Shown: positions 39,715 through 50,537 of the stretch, piece after piece
How the letters are laid out: every line of letters begins with the position of its first letter
How positions within the stretch are numbered: position 1 is the stretch's first letter
DNA from: Derxia lacustris
GTDB taxonomy: Bacteria; Pseudomonadota; Gammaproteobacteria; Burkholderiales; Burkholderiaceae_E
Length of the DNA stretch: 55,136 nt
Reading direction: 5' to 3'
NCBI RefSeq assembly: GCF_002105195.1
Contig: NZ_MUHU01000027.1
Span: 1 to 55,136, forward strand
Notes under the pieces: model-generated
What the model was told of the DNA's origin: nothing
Seen by the model: the letters and a program-made list of their open reading frames with translations, nothing else
The model's database searches: none
Position numbers and translations under genes: made by a program

Positions 39715-39822
39715 GGAGGTTTCCTTTTGCAGCGTGGGCGGGAAGAAAGGTACTGCGGGTAGACGGCGCATCGCGGGACGCGGTGCGCGGGACGGGCGCC
39801 ACCTTGCGGCGACGCCACGGAT

Positions 39823-41118
39823 TCAGTTCATGAACGGGCCCCAGGTGGGCTCGCGGACATCGCCGCTGGCCACGGTGAGGCGGGAGCGGATGCGCCCGTC
39901 GGTCGAGACCATGCCGAGCGCATCGCGGCCGCCGGCGGTGGTGGCGTAGAGCAGATAGCGGCCGTTCGGCGCGAAGCTCGGGCTCTCGTCCATCGGGCCT
40001 TCGGTGAGCAGCAGCTCGTCGCTGGTGGCCAGATCCATCACCGCCACGCGGAAGCGGCCTTCGCGGCGCGCCACGTAAGACAGCTGCTTGCCGTCGCCCG
40101 ACAGGCGCGGGCTGGTGTGGTAGTCGCCCTTGAAGGTGAGCCGCTGGGCATCGCCGCCGCCGACCGGCATGCGGTAGATCTGCGGGCCGCCGCTGCGGTC
40201 GCTGGTGAAGTAGATGTAGCCGCCGTCGGGCGAGAACACCGCCTCGGTATCGATGGCCGACGAGCTGGTGATGCGGCGCGGCGCACCGCCGCCGGTGGCG
40301 CTCAGCAGATAGATCTGGCTGGTGCTGTTGAGCGTGAGCGTGACGGCGATGGTGCGGCCGTCGGGCGACCAGGCCGGCGCCGAATTGCTGCCGCGAAACT
40401 CGGCCACCACGCGGCGCTGCCCGGTCGGCAGCGAATGCGCATAGACGATCGGCTTGCGGCGCTCGAAGGACACGTAGGCGAGCTGGGTGCCGTCCGGGTT
40501 CCACGCCGGGCTGATGATCGGCTCGCCCGAGGTCAGCGCCGGCAGCGCGTTTTCGCCGTCGGAATCGGCCACCTGCAACTGGTATTGCGTGCCGCGCTTG
40601 AGCACATAGGCGATACGGGTGGCGAAGATGCCGCGGTCGCCGGTGAGCTTTTCGTAGATCTGGTCGGCGATCTTGTGCGCGGCGAGCCGGATCTGGCTGC
40701 TGCCGGGCGTGAACGAGCTGCCGACGACCGATTGCTGGCGCGCCACGTCATGCAGCCGAAAGCGCACGTCGTAGCGGCCGTCGGCCAGCCGCGTGACGCT
40801 GCCCACGGCCAGCGCGTCGGCGCCACGGCTCTTCCAGTCGGCGTAGTTGATCTGGCTGTTCTCGTCGAGCGCGGCATTGCCGCCATCGACGATGCGGAAC
40901 AGCCCGCAGCGCACGAGGTCGGCGCGCACCACGTCGGTGATGGCGGGCAGGTTCTGCGCGGCGAGCGCCGGCTCGTTGGAGAAGGCGGCGATGGCGACCG
41001 GAATCTGCCGCGCGCCGACGCCGGTCACGTCGATCTTGAGCTGGGCGCTCGCATTGCCGGCGCCCGCGAGGGCGGCACTGGCAGCGGTGGCGGCGAGGAA
41101 ATCGCGTCTTTGGGTCAT
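39823..41118 (-). CDS. tolB: Tol-Pal system beta-propeller protein TolB
   Basis: A 431-residue periplasmic protein. A signal peptide with a twin-arginine-like start (MTQRRDFLAATAASAALAG) precedes the mature N-terminal alpha/beta domain (VPVAIAAF-like region) and a six-bladed propeller with repeated SPDG and NPDG motifs (ISPAWNPDGTQLAYVS, APAWSPDGRTIAV, EAVFSPDGGYIYFTSDRSGG). It binds Pal and the TolA C-terminus. The start is five bases after the tolA stop. The RR pair suggests possible Tat export; Sec export is usual. Confidence 0.95.
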   Translation of the reverse strand: MTQRRDFLAATAASAALAGAGNASAQLKIDVTGVGARQIPVAIAAFSNEPALAAQNLPAITDVVRADLVRCGLFRIVDGGNAALDENSQINYADWKSRGADALAVGSVTRLADGRYDVRFRLHDVARQQSVVGSSFTPGSSQIRLAAHKIADQIYEKLTGDRGIFATRIAYVLKRGTQYQLQVADSDGENALPALTSGEPIISPAWNPDGTQLAYVSFERRKPIVYAHSLPTGQRRVVAEFRGSNSAPAWSPDGRTIAVTLTLNSTSQIYLLSATGGGAPRRITSSSAIDTEAVFSPDGGYIYFTSDRSGGPQIYRMPVGGGDAQRLTFKGDYHTSPRLSGDGKQLSYVARREGRFRVAVMDLATSDELLLTEGPMDESPSFAPNGRYLLYATTAGGRDALGMVSTDGRIRSRLTVASGDVREPTWGPFMN

Positions 41119-41123
41119 GGGGA

Positions 41124-42275
41124 TCAACGGTCCTTGGGCCGATGGGAAACGTCGAATTCGCGCGGCGGGCGGCCGCTGGCGTCGGGCGGGAAGGGCGCGC
41201 TCTTGCGGATCGCGCGTTCGACCGCCTCGTCGAAGCCGGGCACGCCCGAGGATTGGGTCTTGCGCAGGTCGAGCACATCGCCGGTCGGGTCGAGGGTGAC
41301 GTGATAGACGACCGGCGGATTGCCTGAAAGCGAATCGGGCACGTCGAAAACCGTATTGCTGCGGATTTTTTGCGCCACGCGGCCGGCATAGCCGCCGTCG
41401 CCGCGCGGGCCGCTGCTGACCGCATCGCGGCCGGTGCCGGATTGGCCGCTGCCGTTGCCGCCGGTGGCGCTGGTCGGGCCGCTGGCGCCGCTGCCGCCAG
41501 CCATGGCGGACATGCGCGCCAAATCCTTGTCGAAGCGTTGCTGCGCAGCGGCCTTGGCGGCGGCGTCGGCCTTGGCTTTTTCGGCCGCATCGGCCTTGGC
41601 CTTGGCGGCGGCATCGGCCTTGGCTTTCGCGTCGGCATCCGCCTTGGCCTTGGCATCCGCGTCGGCCTTGGCCTTCGCGGCGGTGGCATCGGCCTGGCGC
41701 TTGCGGTCGTCCTCGGCCTTGCGCTGCTGGTCGGCCTTCAGTTGATCGGCCTTGAGCTGGTCCTGGCGCTTGCGTTCGGCGAGGTCGCGCTGGCGCGCGT
41801 CGTCGAGCTTCTGCTGCTCGATGCGCTTGCGCTCGGCGGCCTGCTCGGCTTCCTTCTGCGCCTGGGCGGCGGCGCGCTGGCGTTCGAGCGCGATGTCGGC
41901 CTTGGTGGGCGCGGGCGGCACGACCGGCGCGGGCGGCGGCGGCACCGGGCGCGGCGGTGGCACGGGTTGCGGCGTGGGCTGCGGCGGCGTGGGCGGCACG
42001 ACCACCTCCTCGCGCGGCACCGGTCGGGTTTCTTCCGGCGCGGGCTCGGCCGGCGTCTCGGCCTTGGGCGCGGCGCCGCTCTCGCGAATGGTTTCGGACC
42101 ACAGCTCGGCCTGCACCGCCGCCGGCTCCTCGGTATGCCAGGCCACGCCCAGCGCCAGCAGCGCAAACAGCAGCCCATGCATGCCGAGCGCGAGCGCGAA
42201 TGGCTTGATCCAGCCCGGATCGCGGCGGCGCTCGGGGCGGCGCGGATTGATCGGCATCTGAAGTGCGGAAGTCAC
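41124..42275 (-). CDS. tolA: cell envelope protein TolA
   Basis: A 383-residue inner-membrane-anchored protein. One N-terminal transmembrane helix (FALALGMHGLLFALLALGVA) and a Pro-rich stretch are followed by a long Lys/Ala/Asp-rich helical domain with repeats of AKADADAK and AKADAAAK type (about residues 130-235), then a C-terminal TolB/Pal-binding domain (YAGRVAQKIRSNTVFDVPD). It couples the proton-driven TolQR motor to the outer membrane. Start at a GTG (42275); the in-frame ATG at 42257 is an alternative, and neither has a strong ribosome site. The repetitive GC-rich DNA is prone to length variation. Confidence 0.93.
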   Translation of the reverse strand: MTSALQMPINPRRPERRRDPGWIKPFALALGMHGLLFALLALGVAWHTEEPAAVQAELWSETIRESGAAPKAETPAEPAPEETRPVPREEVVVPPTPPQPTPQPVPPPRPVPPPPAPVVPPAPTKADIALERQRAAAQAQKEAEQAAERKRIEQQKLDDARQRDLAERKRQDQLKADQLKADQQRKAEDDRKRQADATAAKAKADADAKAKADADAKAKADAAAKAKADAAEKAKADAAAKAAAQQRFDKDLARMSAMAGGSGASGPTSATGGNGSGQSGTGRDAVSSGPRGDGGYAGRVAQKIRSNTVFDVPDSLSGNPPVVYHVTLDPTGDVLDLRKTQSSGVPGFDEAVERAIRKSAPFPPDASGRPPREFDVSHRPKDR

Positions 42276-42288
42276 GGCGCGGTCGGGC

Positions 42289-42726
42289 TCAGGGTTTGGG
42301 CAGCACGTTGAGCGCCACCCGCTTCACGTCGGCGCGCTGCAGGCCGCCCATCACCTGGACCACGGTGTCGTACTTCACGTTCTTGTCGCCCGAGATGACC
42401 ACCGGCGTGTCGGGCCGCGTGGCCTGGATGCGCCGGGCCTCGGCAATGATCGTGGCGATGTCGGCGGCGGTTTCCTGCACGCCCGGCTCGCGCAGCCGCA
42501 TGAAGGTGCTGCCGTCGGCATGGATCACCACCTCGAACGGCGTGGCCTGCTGCTGCGGCGAGGCGCGGCCGACGCTCGGCAGCTCGACCACCGACGGATT
42601 CACGAACGGCGCCGTGACCATGAAGATCACGAGCAGCACGAGCATCACGTCGATATACGGGACCACGTTGATTTCCGCTTTGGCGCGACGGCGGCGGGAA
42701 CGCGAATTGGATTGCAGGCTTGCCAT
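42289..42726 (-). CDS. tolR: TolR biopolymer-transport protein
   Basis: A 145-residue ExbD/TolR family protein. One transmembrane helix (INVVPYIDVMLVLLVIFMVT) includes the essential Asp of the proton path, and a periplasmic domain follows. With TolQ it forms the motor that energises TolA. The ATG at 42726 fits the family N-terminus (basic RSRRRRAK then helix). It lies 11 bases after tolQ. Confidence 0.96.
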   Translation of the reverse strand: MASLQSNSRSRRRRAKAEINVVPYIDVMLVLLVIFMVTAPFVNPSVVELPSVGRASPQQQATPFEVVIHADGSTFMRLREPGVQETAADIATIIAEARRIQATRPDTPVVISGDKNVKYDTVVQVMGGLQRADVKRVALNVLPKP

Positions 42727-42737
42727 GACGCGGGCGC

Positions 42738-43412
42738 TTATTTCTGCCGCAGCAATACGTTGGAGAATTCGTCGACGAAATTGTCGAGGCGGTTGGCAAG
42801 GCGGTCGACATCGGCGCTGAAACGGTTGTAAGCGACGAATGCCGGAATGGCGGCAAACAGGCCGATTGCCGTCGCGACCAATGCCTCGGCAATACCGGGC
42901 GCCACGCTGGCGAGGGTTGCCTGCTGCACATTCGACAGCCCGACGAAGGCGTGCATGATCCCCCATACGGTGCCGAACAGACCGATATACGGCGAAACCG
43001 AACCCACATTGGCAAGAAATGGCAGGCCGCGTTCGAGCGCATCGAGTTCGCGCTGGAATGCCACCCGCATTGCGCGCCGCGTGCCGTCGAGCATCGATTG
43101 CGGATCGGCGCCGGGCGTTTGCCGCCACTTCAGGAATTCGCCCATGCCGGCATCGAAGATGCGTTCGAGCGTGCCGGCTTCGGCGCGCTTGGCATGCACC
43201 CGCTGATACAGCTTGCCCAGGTCGCCGCCGGACCAGAATTCCTCCTCGAAGCGCTGGGTCTGGCTGGCGGTCTGCCGCAGCAGCAGCAGCTTGCGGAAGA
43301 TGGTCGTCCACGAGCCGAGCGACATGACGGCGAGGATCGCCATCACGATTTGCACCAGCAGGCTGGCGTGGAGCACGAGCTGGACGATCGAAAGTTCGGG
43401 AGACGCGTTCAT
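42738..43412 (-). CDS. tolQ: TolQ motor protein
   Basis: A 224-residue ExbB/MotA family membrane protein with three transmembrane helices (VLHASLLVQIVMAILAVMSL; NVGSVSPYIGLFGTVWGIMH; SVAPGIAEALVATAIGLFAA). The conserved Gly/Thr of GLFGTVWGIM and the AEALVATAIG segment are intact. It forms the proton channel with TolR. It is second in the ybgC-tolQRAB-pal-cpoB-queC series, 36 bases after ybgC. Confidence 0.97.
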   Translation of the reverse strand: MNASPELSIVQLVLHASLLVQIVMAILAVMSLGSWTTIFRKLLLLRQTASQTQRFEEEFWSGGDLGKLYQRVHAKRAEAGTLERIFDAGMGEFLKWRQTPGADPQSMLDGTRRAMRVAFQRELDALERGLPFLANVGSVSPYIGLFGTVWGIMHAFVGLSNVQQATLASVAPGIAEALVATAIGLFAAIPAFVAYNRFSADVDRLANRLDNFVDEFSNVLLRQK

Positions 43413-43448
43413 GCGCAGGCGAGGAGTTTTATGTGAGTGGGCGGCGAA

Positions 43449-43853
43449 TCAATCGGCGCGGGAAAAGATGGCCCTGATTTGCGGCGGCAGCCGGACCGGG
43501 CGATTGCGTTGAATATCGAGGCAGGCGAGACGGATGCGGGCGCTGAGCAGCAGATCGTTGTCGCGCCGGATTTCCTGCGCGAGATCGAGACTGGCGCCCG
43601 AGATATCGGCCGGTCGGGTGACGATTTCGAGTACATCGTCGAGCCGGGCCGGCGCGAGGTAATCGGCCTCGACCCGCCGCACGACGAATGCCAATCCTTG
43701 CTCCGCAATCCATCTGGCCTGATGAATGTCGTGGGCGCGCAGGATTTCGGTCCGCGCGCGTTCCAGGAAACGAAGATAGTTGGCGTAATAAACGATGCCG
43801 CCGGCGTCGGTGTCTTCGTAATAGACGCGGACCGCATGTCGAAAGCAGATCAT
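43449..43853 (-). CDS. ybgC: acyl-CoA thioesterase YbgC (tol-pal associated)
   Basis: A 134-residue hot-dog fold thioesterase. The family signature VYYEDTDAGGIVYYANYLRFLERAR carries the catalytic Asp. It starts at 43853 to match the family N-terminus; a longer frame from a TTG at 43925 is possible but would add an unrelated segment. No ribosome site precedes the ATG; instead TACAAT ends seven bases before it, so the mRNA may be leaderless. First gene of the tol-pal operon. Confidence 0.93.
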   Translation of the reverse strand: MICFRHAVRVYYEDTDAGGIVYYANYLRFLERARTEILRAHDIHQARWIAEQGLAFVVRRVEADYLAPARLDDVLEIVTRPADISGASLDLAQEIRRDNDLLLSARIRLACLDIQRNRPVRLPPQIRAIFSRAD

Positions 43854-43859
43854 CGAAAA

Positions 43860-43865
43860 ATTGTA
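43860..43865 (-). promoter_or_regulatory. candidate -10 element (TACAAT) just before ybgC
   Basis: Minus strand TACAAT, then TTTTCG, then ATG. Initiation at the usual distance would fall on the A of the start codon. The -35 region (CATGTC) is poor, so a helper protein or another promoter further up is possible. Confidence 0.4.
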
Positions 43866-43955
43866 ACCGACAGGAATGCAGGGACATGGGCCGCGACCTT
43901 GCTCGCAGGCCACGGCGGAAAGCAATTGTTTCGAGCGAGGCCGGACGGTTGCACT

Positions 43956-45041
<1,086 letters not shown>

Positions 45042-45063
45042 GGCGGGCGCTTTCTTGGGGCGA

Positions 45064-47178
45064 TCAGGGGCGGGCGGGGCTGGCCGAGGCGACGCCGGCG
45101 TCGGCGGGCGAACCGGCCGCAGCCGGCGCCACCGGCGCGCCCAGTTCTTCGAGGAAGGCGGCATTGCTGATCGGCCGGCCGAGGAAGCGTTCAACCATCA
45201 GCTTGGGATCGCGCTGGCCGCCCTGGCTCAGCACCTCGTCGCGATAGCGCTGGCCGAGCGCCGGATCGAGCATGCGGCCGCCGCGAAAGGTCGAGGCCAT
45301 GTCGAGCGCCAGCACCTGCGACCACAGATAGCCGTAGTAGCCGGCCGCATAGCCGCCGCTGGCGATGTGCTCGAAGCCGGCCGGAAACCAGGTGTCGGCC
45401 ACATGCCCGAGCGGCGTCGCGCCTTCGAGCCGGTTCCACAGCGCGCCGGCATCCTGCGGCGCGCCGGAATAGAGCTGCATGTCGTAGCTGGCATAGAGCC
45501 ACTGGCGCGCGTACTGGATGCCGTTGCCGAAATGGCGCGCCGCCTGGAGCTTGCCGATCTGCGCCGCGCTCAGTTGCGGGCAGGTCTTGCAGAGCTGGCT
45601 GAACAGCGCCAGCGACTCGGTCTGCCAGGCCCATTCCTCGGCCATCTGCGACGGCGCCTCGACGAAATCGCGCTTGACCGCCGTGCCCGACTGGTCGAGA
45701 TAGCGCACGCGCGACAGCGCGCCGTGCATCACATGGCCGAACTCATGCAGCAGCGTTTCCAGCTCGTCGTGATTGAGGCCCTTGCGATTGAAATTGGTGA
45801 CCAGCGCGCCGAGCGGCCGGCGACCGAGCGGCGCCGACGCGCCGCGCAGCGGGAAGGCCGCCGCATGCCCGTACTTGTCCTTGCGCGGAAACAGGTCGAG
45901 ATAGACGCCGGCCACGAAGGCGCCCGGCTTGCCGTCGGCGGTCGCGTCGAACACGTCGAAATAGCGCACGTCCGGATGCCAGGCCTTGACCTTGCGCTCG
46001 ACGAAGCGCAGCCCGTAGAGCGTCTCGTTGATGCGCAGCGCGAAGGCGATCGCGGCCTCGGTCGGGAAGTACTTGCGCAGCGCTTCCTGGTCGATGTCGA
46101 ACTTCTGCCGGCGCACCAGCGCGTCGTAATAGGCGGTGTCCCAGCGCTCGACGGTGACGGCGTCGAGCGGCTTGCCGAGCTCGCGCGCCTTGGCTTCGCG
46201 CAGCACCGCGATGTCGGCCTTCTCGCCGTCGGTCACGGCGCGCCCGACCTGACCGAGGAAGTCGAACACGGTGGCCGGCGTGCCGGTCATGCGCCGGCGC
46301 AGCGCAAAGGTGGCGAAGTCGGGCTGGCCGTAGAGCGCGGCCAGCTCGGTGCGGGTGGCGACCAGGCGATTCAGCAGCTCGATGTTGGGCTGGCCGCCCT
46401 TGCGCTGGAATGCGGTCCAGTAGCGCCGGCGCGCGTCCTCGCTGCGCGCCTGTTCCATGAACGGGCGGTACTGCGGATAGCTCAGGTCGAGCTGGACATT
46501 GCCGGCGGCATCGCGCGGCAGCGCCTTGACATAGTCGGGCGGCAGCCCGGCCAGCTCGGCCGGCGTCATCGTCACCGTGGTCTTGTCCTCGCGCAGCCGC
46601 TTGCTGAACTGCTGGCCCAGCTCGTTGAGCTGGCTTTGCAGCGCGCGCACCCGGTCGCGCTTGTCGGCCGGCAGGCTGACGCCGTTGTCCTCGAAGCCGT
46701 CGAGCAGGTCGCGCCGGTAGGCCGCGTCGATGTCGTCGGCCGGCACGAAGTCGCGCACGCGGCGGTACAGCGCATCGCTCTGGAACAGCTCGGCGACAAA
46801 GGGCGTGTACTTGAGCGCGCAGGCGTCGGCGGCATCGCGCGTGGCCTTGTCAGGCCAGGTGTTGGCGACCAGTTCGAGCGGGCCGAAGAAGTCTTCGGTC
46901 TGGCGCGACAGCTGGTTGAGATCGGCGAGCACGCCGGCCGGCTCGGCCTTGGCCTCGATCGCCGCCTTGAACTTGCGCGCACGTTCCAGCTCGGCATCGC
47001 AGCGGCCGGCGATGGCGGCGGCGTTGACGACCGGCAGCAGCGTGCGCGGCACCGCGTCGGCGGCTTGCGCGGCGGGCGGCGGCGCCAGTGCGGCAAGCGC
47101 CAGACCGGCGGCAAGCAGCTGCCGGCGCAGCGCGACAGAACGGGAAGGAACGGCGGACGAGGCGGGCAGTCGGGGCAT
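45064..47178 (-). CDS. M3-family zinc oligopeptidase, exported
   Basis: A 704-residue thimet-oligopeptidase-type metallopeptidase. The zinc motif HEFGH (His478, Glu479, His482) lies in [16 protein letters not shown], followed by the third-ligand Glu region and [13 protein letters not shown] signal peptide ([20 protein letters not shown]) indicates a periplasmic enzyme, unlike the cytosolic OpdA. The C-terminus has a short Ala/Pro tail. It lies 22 bases upstream of ruvB in the same direction, so the two may share a transcript. Peptide degradation in the periplasm is the likely role. Confidence 0.92.
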   Translation of the reverse strand: MPRLPASSAVPSRSVALRRQLLAAGLALAALAPPPAAQAADAVPRTLLPVVNAAAIAGRCDAELERARKFKAAIEAKAEPAGVLADLNQLSRQTEDFFGPLELVANTWPDKATRDAADACALKYTPFVAELFQSDALYRRVRDFVPADDIDAAYRRDLLDGFEDNGVSLPADKRDRVRALQSQLNELGQQFSKRLREDKTTVTMTPAELAGLPPDYVKALPRDAAGNVQLDLSYPQYRPFMEQARSEDARRRYWTAFQRKGGQPNIELLNRLVATRTELAALYGQPDFATFALRRRMTGTPATVFDFLGQVGRAVTDGEKADIAVLREAKARELGKPLDAVTVERWDTAYYDALVRRQKFDIDQEALRKYFPTEAAIAFALRINETLYGLRFVERKVKAWHPDVRYFDVFDATADGKPGAFVAGVYLDLFPRKDKYGHAAAFPLRGASAPLGRRPLGALVTNFNRKGLNHDELETLLHEFGHVMHGALSRVRYLDQSGTAVKRDFVEAPSQMAEEWAWQTESLALFSQLCKTCPQLSAAQIGKLQAARHFGNGIQYARQWLYASYDMQLYSGAPQDAGALWNRLEGATPLGHVADTWFPAGFEHIASGGYAAGYYGYLWSQVLALDMASTFRGGRMLDPALGQRYRDEVLSQGGQRDPKLMVERFLGRPISNAAFLEELGAPVAPAAAGSPADAGVASASPARP

Positions 47179-47330
47179 CTTGGGCGGCGGGATGGAGTCG
47201 AAGGCACGCCGGCTGCACGGGCCGGGCGGGGGAGCGGGCGAGTCTAAACCGCGCCTGCCCTGCAACCAGCTTCGACACATCGGGCGCGGCCGGGACTGCC
47301 GGTCCGGGCGCGCCGCCGTCGCCGACCGCT

Positions 47331-48392
47331 TCAGCCGGGCTGGCTGAGCGAGGCCATGTCGATGACGAAGCGGTACTTCACGTCGCTGCGCAGCATGCGT
47401 TCATAGGCCGCGTCGATGTCCTGGATGCGGATCGTCTCGATGTCGGACGCGATGCCGTGCTCGCCGCAGAAATCGAGCATCTCCTGCGTCTCGGCGATGC
47501 CGCCGATCAGCGAGCCGGCCACGGCCTGGCGGCCCAGCACCAGCGGCGCCGAATTCAGCGCCGGCTCCAGCGGCCCCAGATAGCCGAGCAGCACCAGCGT
47601 GCCGCCGTTGGCCAGCGTCGGCACATAGGGATTCACGTCGTGGACGGTGGGCACGGTGTCGAGGATGAGGTCGAAGCGGTGCGCCACGGCGGCCATCTGC
47701 GCCTCGTCGGTGGAAATGACGATGTGATCGGCGCCGAGCCGGCGCGCATCGGCCTCCTTGCCCGGCGAGCGCGAGAACAGCGTGACCTCGGCGCCCATCG
47801 CATGCGCGAGCTTGAGCGCCATGTGGCCGAGGCCGCCGAGGCCGACCACCGCCACCTTGCTGCCCGGTCCCACCTTCCAGTGGCGCAGCGGCGAGTACGT
47901 GGTGATGCCCGCGCACAGCAGCGGCGCGGCGCCGGCCAGATCGAGGCCGTCGGGCAGCTTGAGCACGAAGGCGTCGCTGACCACGATCCGCTCGGAATAG
48001 CCGCCGTGCGTGGGCAGGCCGTCATGCCGGTCGACATCGTTGTAGGTCAGCGTCATGCCGTTTTCGCAGTACTGCTCCCAGCCCTTGCCGCAGGCGGCGC
48101 AATGCCGGCACGAGTCGACCAGGCAGCCGACGCCGACCGCGTCGCCGACCTTGAAGCGCGTGACCTCGGCACCGACCGCGCGCACCCGGCCGACGATCTC
48201 GTGGCCCGGCACCATCGGATAGACCGCATTGCCCCAGTCGTTGCGCACGTTGTGGATGTCGGAATGGCAGACGCCGCAGAACAGGATGTCGATGACGACA
48301 TCGTCGGGGCGCGGATCGCGGCGGTCGAAGTCGAACAGGCCGAGCCGACCGGTGGGCGAATGGGCGGCATAGCCGCGAACGGGGAAGGTCAT
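47331..48392 (-). CDS. zinc-dependent NAD(P) alcohol dehydrogenase (YahK/CAD type)
   Basis: A 353-residue medium-chain dehydrogenase. Catalytic zinc ligands lie in CGVCHSDIH (Cys42) and VPGHEIVG, and the structural zinc cysteines in CLVDSCRHCAACGKGWEQYC. The cofactor motif is VAVVGLGGLGHMALKLA. The family reduces aldehydes with NADPH. AGGAC before the ATG supports the start. The aldo/keto reductase lies just upstream in the same direction (23-base gap), so the pair probably forms a detoxification operon. Confidence 0.93.
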   Translation of the reverse strand: MTFPVRGYAAHSPTGRLGLFDFDRRDPRPDDVVIDILFCGVCHSDIHNVRNDWGNAVYPMVPGHEIVGRVRAVGAEVTRFKVGDAVGVGCLVDSCRHCAACGKGWEQYCENGMTLTYNDVDRHDGLPTHGGYSERIVVSDAFVLKLPDGLDLAGAAPLLCAGITTYSPLRHWKVGPGSKVAVVGLGGLGHMALKLAHAMGAEVTLFSRSPGKEADARRLGADHIVISTDEAQMAAVAHRFDLILDTVPTVHDVNPYVPTLANGGTLVLLGYLGPLEPALNSAPLVLGRQAVAGSLIGGIAETQEMLDFCGEHGIASDIETIRIQDIDAAYERMLRSDVKYRFVIDMASLSQPG

Positions 48393-48415
48393 GGGGATGT
48401 CCTGGGAGTGAGGGT

Positions 48416-49546
<1,131 letters not shown>

Positions 49547-49571
49547 CAGCCGTTTCCGGGGGAGTTTGCGC

Positions 49572-50537
49572 ATGGCAATCAACGAACTGCGCGCCATCGC
49601 CATGTTTGCCAAGGCGGTCGAGCTGGGCAGCCTGCGGCGTGCGGCGGCGGCCCAGGGCGTGAGCCCGCAGGCGGCCAGCCAGGCGCTGGCGCAGCTCGAG
49701 GAGCATCTGGGCGTGCGGCTGCTGCACCGCACCACACGCGCCATCGCCCTCACCGACGAGGGCCGGCAATTCCTCGAAGCCACGCAGCCGGCCATCGCCG
49801 CGCTCGACCGCGCGCTGCAACGCGTGCGCAATGCCAAGGACGACATCGCCGGGCCGCTGCGCATCGTCGGGCCGCAGTCGGTATTCGTGCCGGTCGTGTG
49901 GCCGCTGATCGACGAGTTCTGCGCCGCCCATCCCGGCGTGCAGCCCGACGTTCAGCTCGACGACCGCATCGGCGACTGGGTGCGCGAGCGGGTCGATGTG
50001 GGTTTCCGTTTCGGCACCTCGGCCGAGGAGGGAGTGATTGCGCGGCGGCTGTTCTCGCTCCAGCTCATCGTCTGCGCCACGCCCGACTACCTCGCGCGGC
50101 ATGGCGCGCCGCGCAGCGTGGACGAGCTGGCGCTGCATCGCTGCTGCGTGTTCCGCCATCCGGTCAACGGGCGGCTGCTGCCGTGGGAACTGTCGGTGGA
50201 CGGCCAGCGCGTGCAGCGCGACATGGCGCCGGCCATCACCACCAACGATGCCGAGATGGAGGTGCGGGCGGTGCTGTCGGGTCAGGTGATCGGCCAGCTG
50301 ACCGGCATTTCGGCGGCCGAGCCGATCCGCGCCGGCCGGCTGGTGCCGCTGCTGACGGCGCATGTGGCCGAGCATCTGGGCGTGCATGTGTATTACGGCA
50401 GCCGCAGCGCGCTGCCGAGCCGGGTGCGCGCCTTCATCGATCTGGCGGTGGCGCGGCTGGGCGACAGCACGCGCTGGGCGCTGTCGGCGCAGGAACTGGC
50501 GACGGCCGAGGCGCGCGGCCGGGCGGTGGCGGCATGA
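49572..50537 (+). CDS. LysR-family transcriptional regulator
   Basis: A 321-residue regulator. The winged helix-turn-helix (AMFAKAVELGSLRRAAAAQG, VSPQAASQALAQLEEHLGVR) fills the first 65 residues, followed by a linker helix and a periplasmic-binding-protein-like effector domain (LRIVGPQSVFVPVVWPLIDE). GGGGGAG lies seven bases before the ATG. It is divergent from the aldo/keto reductase and alcohol dehydrogenase pair, its likely targets, and its stop overlaps the next start. Confidence 0.94.
   Translation: MAINELRAIAMFAKAVELGSLRRAAAAQGVSPQAASQALAQLEEHLGVRLLHRTTRAIALTDEGRQFLEATQPAIAALDRALQRVRNAKDDIAGPLRIVGPQSVFVPVVWPLIDEFCAAHPGVQPDVQLDDRIGDWVRERVDVGFRFGTSAEEGVIARRLFSLQLIVCATPDYLARHGAPRSVDELALHRCCVFRHPVNGRLLPWELSVDGQRVQRDMAPAITTNDAEMEVRAVLSGQVIGQLTGISAAEPIRAGRLVPLLTAHVAEHLGVHVYYGSRSALPSRVRAFIDLAVARLGDSTRWALSAQELATAEARGRAVAA

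Noticed and set aside
41520..41900. Short tandem DNA repeats read as a satellite or CRISPR-like array
   Set aside because: They encode the Lys/Ala/Asp-rich helical domain of TolA, which is normally repetitive.
43854..43925. Extended YbgC start at a TTG (43925)
   Set aside because: It adds 24 residues unlike any YbgC; the family N-terminus fits the ATG at 43853.
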